Below are positions 57,915 through 64,000 of a stretch of DNA of 64,000 nucleotides, piece after piece. The stretch spans positions 186,001 to 250,000 of the forward strand of contig JAHDXS010000003.1 of assembly GCA_023384135.1 (NCBI GenBank). Direction: 5' to 3'. A program made the position numbers and the translations under genes. A model generated the notes under the pieces. The model saw nothing but the letters and a program-made list of their open reading frames with translations, searched no databases and had not been told where the DNA came from. Numbering within the stretch: the first letter of the stretch is position 1; each line of letters begins with the position of its first letter. This DNA comes from Alphaproteobacteria bacterium (GTDB lineage: Bacteria > Pseudomonadota > Alphaproteobacteria > Micavibrionales > Micavibrionaceae).

Positions 57915-58763
57915 ATGGCCAGAAAAAAGAAACTCTACGAAGGCAAGGCGAAAATCCTCTTTGAAGGCCCGGAGCCCGGAACGGTGATCCAGCATTTCAA
58001 AGACGACGCCACCGCGCTCAACGGCAAAAAACACGCCATCATCGCGGGCAAGGGTGTTTTGAACAACCGCATCTCCGCCCATCTGATGACAAGGCTGGAG
58101 GGTATGGGCATCCCCACGCATTTCCTGCGCTCCGTGAACGCGCGCGAGCAACTCGTGCGGGCCGTGGACATCATCCCCATCGAAGTCGTTGTGCGCAATA
58201 TCGCCGCAGGCTCGCTGTCTAAACGTCTGGGCATAAAGGAGGGCACGGTTCTGGGCCGCCCCCTCGTTGAATTTTACTATAAGAACGACGCGCTGAACGA
58301 CCCGATGGTGACCGACGACCACATCATCACTTTCGGCTGGGCCGATACGTACGAGTTGGACGAAATGGTCGCTATGGCCTGGCGCGTGAACGATTATCTC
58401 AACGGCCTCTTCGCGGGCTTGGGCGTAATGCTGGTCGATTTCAAACTGGAATTTGGCCGCCTCTGGGGCGAACACGGCGAGCTTTACATCATCCTCGCCG
58501 ATGAAATCTCGCCCGACAACTGCCGCCTCTGGGATGAAAAAACCAAGGAGAAAATGGACAAGGACCGCTTCCGTCTGGATATGGAAGATCAGGTCAAGGG
58601 CTACCACTACATCGCCGAACGCCTCGGCCTCGTGCCGCAGGAAATCATAGAGGGCGGAAACCTCAACGAAAATCTGGCCGATAAGCTCTCCCTGATCGAG
58701 AACGAATTCTCCCAGCAGCGCCGCCTGCGCGAACTCAATCCCGGTAAGCCTCGTAAGGTTTAG
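57915..58763 (+). CDS. purC: Phosphoribosylaminoimidazole-succinocarboxamide synthase PurC
   Basis: PurC (SAICAR synthetase) joins aspartate to CAIR in purine synthesis. The 282 residues hold [19 protein letters not shown], the NRISAHLM block, [18 protein letters not shown], the LVDFKLEFG strand and [15 protein letters not shown]-terminal extension of about 25 residues (Gln/Arg-rich) lengthens it beyond the usual 235-255. It diverges from the ATPase zeta gene. Confidence 0.97.
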   Translation: MARKKKLYEGKAKILFEGPEPGTVIQHFKDDATALNGKKHAIIAGKGVLNNRISAHLMTRLEGMGIPTHFLRSVNAREQLVRAVDIIPIEVVVRNIAAGSLSKRLGIKEGTVLGRPLVEFYYKNDALNDPMVTDDHIITFGWADTYELDEMVAMAWRVNDYLNGLFAGLGVMLVDFKLEFGRLWGEHGELYIILADEISPDNCRLWDEKTKEKMDKDRFRLDMEDQVKGYHYIAERLGLVPQEIIEGGNLNENLADKLSLIENEFSQQRRLRELNPGKPRKV

Positions 58764-58774
58764 GGCATGCGCAC

Positions 58775-58969
58775 ATGATCACCGCGATACGCATTTTGGT
58801 GATCATCATAATGTCGGCGTTTCTGGTTGTGGCGGCTATGAACTACAAATATTTTGTCTGCGGCGCCAGCAAGGAGTTCTGCGTCCCCGGCTCCAATGCG
58901 TTCGCGTCATACATCGGGCCTAGCTACAGCCAGTCCTTCACGTCCGGCGGAGACTCAAGGGAACGTTAG
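58775..58969 (+). CDS. Small single-span membrane protein
   Basis: The 64-residue product has one N-terminal membrane helix (about 5-22; IRILVIIIMSAFLVVAAM) and a Cys-containing periplasmic tail (C29, C36) rich in Ser and Gly. An AGGG lies eleven to fourteen bases upstream of ATG 58775. It follows purC by eleven bases and its 3' end overlaps the opposing gene by four bases. No family is recognised; the membrane pattern and spacing make it likely to be real. Confidence 0.6.
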   Translation: MITAIRILVIIIMSAFLVVAAMNYKYFVCGASKEFCVPGSNAFASYIGPSYSQSFTSGGDSRER

Positions 58970-59721
58970 CCCATGCCGTCCGCGCCCGGCCTCATGTCGG
59001 GAGCCTGCGTCGGTTGCGAAAACCTGACGGAACGGTGATCCCTGTCCAGCACTTCGATCTCGGCCATCTCAAGCTCTTCGGCGCTGGGGCTCCAGTGCTC
59101 CAGTCCGGCTTGCCGCTTGATGGACTCGAGCGTCACGGGCGAGGGGCGCCACCCGATGCTGGTGCCGATCTTATGCCCGAGCGCCTCGATATGAACGCTG
59201 TTCATATACCCCTCGAACATCGGCATATCCTCGGTGATTTTCGCCCCGCGCCGCACAAGCTCGTCAAAGATCCGGCAATCGGGTGTCTGCGGCATGTCGT
59301 GCATGTAATATTGAATATCCTCAGGCGTAAAACCCGACGTCACGCCGAGCAAAAAATCCCGAACCTGCTTAAGGTCGTTCCGGTCGATCTGAACATGCTC
59401 CAGACCCGACCCCGGATTCTGCGCGATCACGGCGTCGATCAGGCCGTTCAGCCTCTGGTGAAGCGTGGCGGCCCAGTCTTTGGAAAATTTCGAGACGGGC
59501 CAGGACAGGGAATTGAACTCCCGGGCGAAATCGCAGGCATCCGCGATAATCGCCTCCGAACGGGAATGCGGGGCTGTCATCCCGGCACGAGCGGTCCGCC
59601 CGATCACGCCCAAAAGGCTTTGCGCCTGCGCGTGAAAATCCTGCGACAAGACGTAATCACGCGACAGCCCGGCAAAACCGGTCAGCACCTCAAACTCCTC
59701 GGCGGGGCGAGAACGTTCCAT
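58966..59721 (-). CDS. Conserved hypothetical protein downstream of nadK
   Basis: A 251-residue soluble, mostly helical protein with no signal peptide or recognised domain. The C-terminal tail (after about residue 225) is disordered and rich in Pro, Gly and Asp. It follows nadK by 41 bases on the minus strand and may be the third gene of the pyrE-nadK transcription unit. Function unknown. Confidence 0.75.
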   Translation of the reverse strand: MERSRPAEEFEVLTGFAGLSRDYVLSQDFHAQAQSLLGVIGRTARAGMTAPHSRSEAIIADACDFAREFNSLSWPVSKFSKDWAATLHQRLNGLIDAVIAQNPGSGLEHVQIDRNDLKQVRDFLLGVTSGFTPEDIQYYMHDMPQTPDCRIFDELVRRGAKITEDMPMFEGYMNSVHIEALGHKIGTSIGWRPSPVTLESIKRQAGLEHWSPSAEELEMAEIEVLDRDHRSVRFSQPTQAPDMRPGADGMG

Positions 59722-59762
59722 GCGCCAATTATATATGTAAAATATCGTGAAAGCTCAAGAAA

Positions 59763-60521
59763 TTAAGGCGCGAACTGCTCCTGGAAAATCCGCTCTTCCA
59801 GATGATTATCCGGGTCGAACAGGAGCGTCTTGGAAATCTCCTTATACTCGCGCACATCCACGGTCACAACATCGCGGATCTCTTTATAGTCCGCCGAGGC
59901 GCTCACAGGCCGCTCGTTCGGGCGGATGATCTCGAACCGCACCCGGCTGGTGTTGGGAATAAGCGCCCCCGGCCAGCGTCTCGGGCGGAACGCGCTGATC
60001 GGCGTCATGGGCAACACGTTCGCGCCCAGCGGCACAATCGGCCCGGAGGCCGATGAATTATAAGCCGTGCTGCCCACGGGGGTGGACAGCATGATCCCGT
60101 CGCACACCAGCAGCGGCAACCGCACCTCGTCATTGACGAAGATCATCATCTTCGCCGTGTTGTGCGTCTCACGCAAAAGCGAAACCTCGTTGAACGCCAA
60201 CTCGGTATAGATCTTCCCGTGCTTGTCGGTCGCGTCCATCCGCAGCGGAAAGATCGTATATTTCCGCGCCGCTGCGATCCGCTCCGGCAAATCCTTCTTC
60301 CGGTGCTCGTTCAGCAAAAACCCCAGCGTGCCGAGATTGATCCCGTAAATGGGCAGATCGTCTTTGATAAACGAATGAAGGGAATGCAGCATCGTGCCGT
60401 CGCCCCCCATGACGACCAGAACCTCGGCGTCCTCGATCGGCGTATTCCCGTATTTCTTGGTGTATTCCTCAAGCGCCGCCTGCGCCTGCGCCTTGCCCGA
60501 GGCATGGAAACAGATTTTCAT
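59763..60521 (-). CDS. nadK: NAD kinase
   Basis: NadK phosphorylates NAD+ to NADP+. ATG 60521, which overlaps the stop of the upstream HTH-PyrE gene by four bases, gives 252 residues. The G39-G-D-G-T43 motif, INLGTLGFL, NEVSLLRE and STPVGSTAYNSSASGPIV are all present. It is the short alphaproteobacterial form. A GTG five codons earlier is a poorer start. Confidence 0.96.
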   Translation of the reverse strand: MKICFHASGKAQAQAALEEYTKKYGNTPIEDAEVLVVMGGDGTMLHSLHSFIKDDLPIYGINLGTLGFLLNEHRKKDLPERIAAARKYTIFPLRMDATDKHGKIYTELAFNEVSLLRETHNTAKMMIFVNDEVRLPLLVCDGIMLSTPVGSTAYNSSASGPIVPLGANVLPMTPISAFRPRRWPGALIPNTSRVRFEIIRPNERPVSASADYKEIRDVVTVDVREYKEISKTLLFDPDNHLEERIFQEQFAP

Positions 60522-61444
60522 TGCTTGTCCTGCCACCCGTTCGGATCGTTCAAAAACGCCTCGACCGAACTTAACGTCGCCCGGTCAAAATACCCGCCCT
60601 TCTTCGCGGCCTCCAGAACCTCCCACCACGTGGTGAGCGCGTGCAGGGTAATCCCTAGCTCCGCCATATTCTGCTCGCTCTTGGCAAAGATGCCGTAATG
60701 AAACACGACAAAGGCATGCTCCACCGTCGCCCCGGCGTTGCGCAGCGCGTTGACGAACACGGCCTTGCTGCCGCCGTCCGTCTGTAAATCTTCCACCAGC
60801 AAAACGCGCGGCGCTTCGCCGTTTGAATTTTTCTCCGGCAGAACGCCCTCGATCTGCGCCATGCGGCCATAGCCTTTCGGCTCCTTGCGCACATAGACCA
60901 TCGGCTTCTCCAGACGCTCCGCGATAAACGCGCCGTAAGGGATGCCCGCCGTCTCGCCGCCCGCCACAAGGTCGATGGTCTTGACGTCCGCATCCTGCCG
61001 CAACAGCCACGCGCCATAATCCATCAGCGCCTTGCGCTCCGCGACGAACGAAATCAAACGGCGGCAGTCGATATAGACCGGGCTCTTCTTCCCCGATTTA
61101 AGCGTGAACGGCTCCGCCGCGTTGAACAGAACGGATTTTGTCTTGATCAGAATTTCGGCGGAATCCAAAGCCACCTTCTTGCGCGTCAGCTTGCGCCCGC
61201 CATGCTCGTCCTCCACCGCCTCGACCAGGGCGATGAAATCCGTCATGGTCGATCCGGTGACCGACAAGGCTTTGGAAAGACTCTCCGTAGAGGGCCATCG
61301 CGGCTTGCCGTCGGGGCTGTGCCGCTTGCTCTTGTTGAACGACGTGGGGTCCAGCCCCGCCAGCCGCGCAAGCCCGGACGGCGAGTACCCTTTGGAAGCG
61401 GCCAGCCGATCAAGACCGAGCCAGATTTGAGCGTGCGTAAACAT
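60518..61444 (-). CDS. pyrE: HTH domain fused to orotate phosphoribosyltransferase
   Basis: One uninterrupted 308-residue frame has two parts. Residues 1-75 are an XRE-type helix-turn-helix (LARLAGLDPTSFNKSKR) closely resembling the N-terminus of alphaproteobacterial S24-type repressors, including the RWPSTESLSKAL block that follows the recognition helix. Residues about 90-308 are a full PyrE, with PFTLKSGKKSPVYIDCR, catalytic-loop RKEPKGYG and the PRPP loop VLLVEDLQTDGGSK (214-227). PyrE makes OMP from orotate and PRPP. The peptidase part of the repressor is absent. The fusion suggests an enzyme that binds DNA and controls its own gene or pyrimidine genes. The gene overlaps nadK by four bases. 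Confidence 0.92.
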   Translation of the reverse strand: MFTHAQIWLGLDRLAASKGYSPSGLARLAGLDPTSFNKSKRHSPDGKPRWPSTESLSKALSVTGSTMTDFIALVEAVEDEHGGRKLTRKKVALDSAEILIKTKSVLFNAAEPFTLKSGKKSPVYIDCRRLISFVAERKALMDYGAWLLRQDADVKTIDLVAGGETAGIPYGAFIAERLEKPMVYVRKEPKGYGRMAQIEGVLPEKNSNGEAPRVLLVEDLQTDGGSKAVFVNALRNAGATVEHAFVVFHYGIFAKSEQNMAELGITLHALTTWWEVLEAAKKGGYFDRATLSSVEAFLNDPNGWQDKQ

Positions 61445-61527
61445 GATAGGATAATAGTCCCATTACGTTTCCAAAAGGTAAACAGGGAAAAAATTCATAA
61501 AAAGACTTATCCCCGACCACCTCTTTT

Positions 61528-61554
61528 GTCATCCCCGCGCAGGCGGGGATCCAG
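61528..61554. repeat. Inverted-repeat arm B-left beside the AT-rich gene
   Basis: A 27-base arm (GTCATCCCCGCG, then CAGGCGGGGATCCAG) ends exactly where the stop codon of the next gene begins. Its partner arm is at 62434-62459, beyond the other end of that gene, with 23 of 26 positions matching in inverted orientation. Confidence 0.8.
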
Positions 61555-62349
61555 TCAGGAATTGTTAGGGAACGCCGCCGAAACCATTGCAGTAATAGCA
61601 AACTTAGTTACATCAATAAAATTATTGAGAGTTAGAACAACTGAATCATTATAGTTAAGCCCTTCGACTGCAAAAACCACATTAACAGGCACGTCAATTT
61701 TCTTTTCGAAGATGCCTGCTTCAATGTTATCGCCCATATTATCCTTAGTTGTTCTAATACCCCAATCGGCATCCACCATGTTGTGGCCAGCACGAAGGGT
61801 AAGACTAGATGGAAAGTCGGAGAAGTGGTTGCGCATAAAGCTACTAGTGATTTCTTTGTAGTCTCCCACAGGAATCAAAAGCTTGTGTTTATCCTCGACA
61901 TCCATAGCATGTATGAGAGCAAGAGGTTTATTTCCCCCATATTCAAGGTAAGGTTTAAGGTCAATCAAACAATTAAAAAAACCAGCGCTAACTTTTTCAG
62001 CACTTCTACTTGATACAGCCTCGTTAAGCCGGCCCGCTGTATCAGAGAAGGGGAATTGGATACCTTTTCTAGCTCTCGGATCGGTAACATGCGGAGAAAC
62101 AATCTGCCAATAAACATGGTCAAGCGCAGCCCTGAGGTTATGAATTGCATCACCTGAGATAATCGCAATACGCTCTATAGAGGCGGTATTTCTTTTAACC
62201 AGAGCCTGTCGTCGTTTAATGTGAGTATTGCTTTGTACGACATATGAAAAAGGCGGATCGTCACGAAGAACTTTTTTTATGTCTTCGATATGCTCTGACG
62301 CTCTCTCAATTTTTAGAAAAGCGCTATGTGTCACCTTATTGATAGGCAT
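61555..62349 (-). CDS. AT-rich accessory protein with HNLRAALDH motif
   Basis: ATG 62349 has GAGG eleven bases upstream; the product is 264 residues. There is no signal peptide or membrane segment. The block GDAIHNLRAALDHVYWQI (about residues 68-85) is shared, from memory, by a scattered group of accessory hypothetical proteins of unknown function. Base composition is far more AT-rich than the surrounding genes, and the gene lies between two inverted-repeat arms. Both facts point to horizontal gain. The stop codon abuts the arm directly. Confidence 0.8.
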   Translation of the reverse strand: MPINKVTHSAFLKIERASEHIEDIKKVLRDDPPFSYVVQSNTHIKRRQALVKRNTASIERIAIISGDAIHNLRAALDHVYWQIVSPHVTDPRARKGIQFPFSDTAGRLNEAVSSRSAEKVSAGFFNCLIDLKPYLEYGGNKPLALIHAMDVEDKHKLLIPVGDYKEITSSFMRNHFSDFPSSLTLRAGHNMVDADWGIRTTKDNMGDNIEAGIFEKKIDVPVNVVFAVEGLNYNDSVVLTLNNFIDVTKFAITAMVSAAFPNNS

Positions 62350-62433
62350 GACCAAATAACCTCAAAAAAATGGAACAGAGCTTAAAACCTAAACTCAACA
62401 CGCCTACCATACCAACACAAATCGCGGTCTAAA

Positions 62434-62533
62434 TGGATTCCCGCCTACGCGGGAATGACGCTGGTTCTCGTCGAGCGCGTCGTGATCATTGTGTTTCAAA
62501 AAACACCTTAGCGTCTTCGCGCCTTCGCGATTC
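62434..62533. repeat. Inverted-repeat arm B-right and module C
   Basis: B-right (62434-62459; TGGATTCCCGCC, then TACGCGGGAATGAC) is the inverted partner of 61528-61554. Module C follows at 62511-62533 and matches 53811-53833. The remaining part of the 62350-62735 gap is AT-rich and has one candidate promoter but no gene. Confidence 0.75.
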
Positions 62534-62598
62534 AGCCTCCCCCGTCCCATACCCCCGCACACACCTGGTCGATTAGGAATATTATCACAATTATTTTC

Positions 62599-62627
62599 TT
62601 GACACCGGAAAAATCTTATAGCATAAA
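62599..62627 (+). promoter_or_regulatory. Candidate promoter for the right-edge module
   Basis: TTGACA (62599-62604) is followed after 17 bases by CATAAA (62622-62627), about 110 bases ahead of the first gene of the plus-strand module. The -35 box is perfect and the -10 box is fair. Confidence 0.5.
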
Positions 62628-62735
62628 AGAGAACAATATAAGAACATTCTTTTTCAAAAAAAGGAACAAAGCAAAAACAAACACCCCGAAAACCCCGCAC
62701 CCCCCGCAAAAACACCCAAGGCAAAAGGCAAGACC

Positions 62736-63206
62736 ATGACAAACAGGCAAAAACACGGAATCCCGGTCCTCCGGGACGCAAAAACCGTCCCCTTCGACAC
62801 GGTGGAGGACGTCTGGTTCTGGTTCATCGCGGCCCAGCAGGCCCGAATCGACGGTGCGCGAATCACGGCGGGGCAGGCGCTGGTCGAACGCCCGTGTGAG
62901 CCGCTCGACATCCTCAAGATTCTCGACCGCCTCTACCGCCAGCGCACCCTGACGATGGATCACCTGATGGTCCTGCGCTTTTATGGCCGCCGCAACATGG
63001 CGCCCGACCCGCGCCGCATCAAGGAGGTCCGCGCCAGCAAACTCTGGCGGCAGGCGATGGACCGCCTCGAATCCGTATTCGAATCCAAGGGCATCCTGCG
63101 CGCCAACAGCTGGCTGATCCGCTTCGACCCCGACCGCCAAAAGCCGCACACCAATTTCACACCGCAACCGCAACGCAACCTCTGGGAAGGGATCGCCGCC
63201 GAATGA
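62736..63206 (+). CDS. Mobile-element-associated hypothetical protein
   Basis: A 156-residue soluble protein with an aromatic N-terminal block (FDTVEDVWFWFIAAQQ), RPCEPLDILKILDRLYRQR and RFYGRRNMAPDPRR. I recall similar proteins in phage-like islands of other alphaproteobacteria, with no known function. A helix-rich middle and basic loops would suit nucleic-acid binding, but this is a guess. The stop overlaps the next gene by four bases. Confidence 0.75.
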   Translation: MTNRQKHGIPVLRDAKTVPFDTVEDVWFWFIAAQQARIDGARITAGQALVERPCEPLDILKILDRLYRQRTLTMDHLMVLRFYGRRNMAPDPRRIKEVRASKLWRQAMDRLESVFESKGILRANSWLIRFDPDRQKPHTNFTPQPQRNLWEGIAAE

Positions 63207-63685
63207 CCGCCGCAACCGAACACACAAACGCCGAATCGCAACGCACCGTCTGGGTCGCCTTCACCGGGCAGACCGAGCTGCCCTGCCTGCGCCTGCTCAA
63301 ACCCGGCTTCCGCCACTGCTTCGCCATCATCAGGGAGGAGGGGAACTGGATCGCGCTCGACCCGCTCGCCAACCGCATGGATGTAAGCGTCCACTCCGCC
63401 GCGAACGGCTTCGACATGCCCCGGTGGCTGCGTTCGCGCGGCCTCACCGTGATCGAGGCCCGCACCGAAAACCACGCGCGCCCCGCGCCGCTCATGCCGC
63501 TGACCTGCGTGGAGGCCGTGAAAAGAATCCTCGGCCTGCGCGCCCGCCTGATCTTCACCCCGTGGCAGCTATACCGCCATTTGCACACACAGGCCTGCCG
63601 CCCCGAAACCCGCCGCGCCCTCTTCGAGAGCCTGCAACAGATGCAACAGAACCAAACGAAAGGAACCCTCTCATGGGAAGTCTAA
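63203..63685 (+). CDS. Mobile-element-associated hypothetical protein with Cys/His blocks
   Basis: The 160-residue product has the blocks KPGFRHCFAIIREEGNWIALDP, quoted here only as RHCFAI and WIALDPL, then PRWLRSRGLTV, LTCVEAVKRILGL and TPWQLYRHL. The separated His/Cys (RHCF) and Cys-Val-Glu (CVEAVK) recall papain- or NlpC-like enzymes but are not enough to assign activity. It overlaps its neighbours at both ends (four and thirteen bases), typical of tightly packed phage genes. Confidence 0.72.
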   Translation: MTAATEHTNAESQRTVWVAFTGQTELPCLRLLKPGFRHCFAIIREEGNWIALDPLANRMDVSVHSAANGFDMPRWLRSRGLTVIEARTENHARPAPLMPLTCVEAVKRILGLRARLIFTPWQLYRHLHTQACRPETRRALFESLQQMQQNQTKGTLSWEV

Positions 63686-63933
63686 CCTCGCGCCCCAAGG
63701 CGCCCGCAACCCGCACCGTGATCGTGCAAAGCCCCGCCGTGACGACTCCCTCGGTGGCAACGCCCGACCCGCAAACCCCCGCGACGCCAACGCCGGCGGA
63801 ACAGGCCGCGCAGGCCCGCACCCGTGATCTCCTCACCCGCCGACGCGGCGTGCTGGGCACCATCGGCACGGGCTTTCGCGGCCTGCTCGGCGCGAACAAC
63901 ACCACCAACCGCAAAACCCTGCTCGGAGAATAA
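63673..63933 (+). CDS. Small phage-type protein with KTLLG end
   Basis: ATG 63673 has AAAGGA upstream; the start lies inside the previous gene. The 86-residue protein has a Pro/Thr/Ala-rich disordered N-terminus, a basic turn (LLTRRRGVLGTIGTG) and ends RKTLLGE. A basic stretch, a glycine loop and a terminal KTLLG is a pattern I associate with small proteins in tailed-phage head-gene blocks. This supports the prophage or gene-transfer-agent reading of the right edge but is from memory. Confidence 0.72.
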   Translation: MGSLTSRPKAPATRTVIVQSPAVTTPSVATPDPQTPATPTPAEQAAQARTRDLLTRRRGVLGTIGTGFRGLLGANNTTNRKTLLGE

Positions 63934-63936
63934 GCG

Positions 63937-64000
63937 ATGAAACCCCGCACCATCACCCGCATCAACCCGCAAACGCAGGAAAGCGAAGATAACGCCGCCG
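63937..64000 (+). CDS. Start of a further gene cut by the window edge
   Basis: An ATG three bases after the preceding stop opens a frame that runs to the window end (MKPRTITRINPQTQESEDNA). Only 21 residues are visible, so no function can be given. The tight spacing shows it is part of the same operon. Confidence 0.6.
   Translation, partial: MKPRTITRINPQTQESEDNAA

Overview
The window is a chromosomal segment of roughly 60% GC that reads as an alphaproteobacterium. The evidence is the gene order of the division/cell-wall (dcw) cluster running into lpxC-bamD-recN-ligA, an F-ATPase zeta-subunit (DUF1476) gene next to purC, a split PntAA/PntAB/PntB transhydrogenase, an SVFK-type FtsI, and a run of CcrM-type GANTC sites in front of ftsZ. 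A Rhodospirillales/Micavibrio-like lineage is possible, but this is a guess.

Layout. 1-24.6 kb holds the dcw cluster: rsmH (partial), ftsL, ftsI, murE, an unknown 155-aa gene, mraY, murD, ftsW, murG, murC, an unknown 234-aa gene, murB and an unknown 153-aa gene. A four-gene minus-strand block follows (alpha/beta hydrolase, six-cysteine periplasmic repeat protein, Cys-rich small membrane protein, membrane-anchored MurF-like ligase). Then come ddl, ftsQ, ftsA, a degenerate receiver protein with an unknown partner, and ftsZ. 24.8-31.8 kb carries lpxC, a secreted protein, bamD, recN, a VOC protein and ligA. 32-37 kb carries a small regulator-like protein, a lysophospholipase-like hydrolase and the transhydrogenase operon. 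37-44.3 kb is a type I secretion operon (TolC, ABC exporter, HlyD adaptor) followed by a CHASE2 adenylate cyclase. 44.8-47.3 kb has an AT-rich secreted protein and a cNMP-EAL phosphodiesterase. 47.4-53.6 kb has rpmJ and the rod-shape operon mreB-mreC-mreD-mrdA-rodA. 54-61.4 kb has grxD, bolA, a frameshifted AsmA-like gene, a beta-propeller protein, the ATPase zeta subunit, purC, nadK and an HTH-PyrE fusion. The right edge has an AT-rich gene between inverted-repeat arms and the start of what looks like a prophage or other mobile module.

How the parts fit. Most of the window builds the envelope: the cytoplasmic Mur pathway (MurB-E, Ddl, MraY, MurG), the divisome (FtsL, I, W, Q, A, Z), the elongasome (MreBCD, PBP2, RodA), lipid A synthesis (LpxC) and outer-membrane assembly (BamD). 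The canonical murF is absent from its place between murE and mraY. A membrane-anchored MurF-like ligase sits elsewhere in the cluster, on the opposite strand.

Most notable items: an N-terminal helix-turn-helix fused to orotate phosphoribosyltransferase; the displaced MurF with its operon of cysteine-paired periplasmic partners; a pseudo-receiver with Glu at the phospho-site between ftsA and ftsZ; a single-base frameshift in an AsmA-like gene; and families of MITE-like modular repeats, one pair of which flanks an AT-rich gene.
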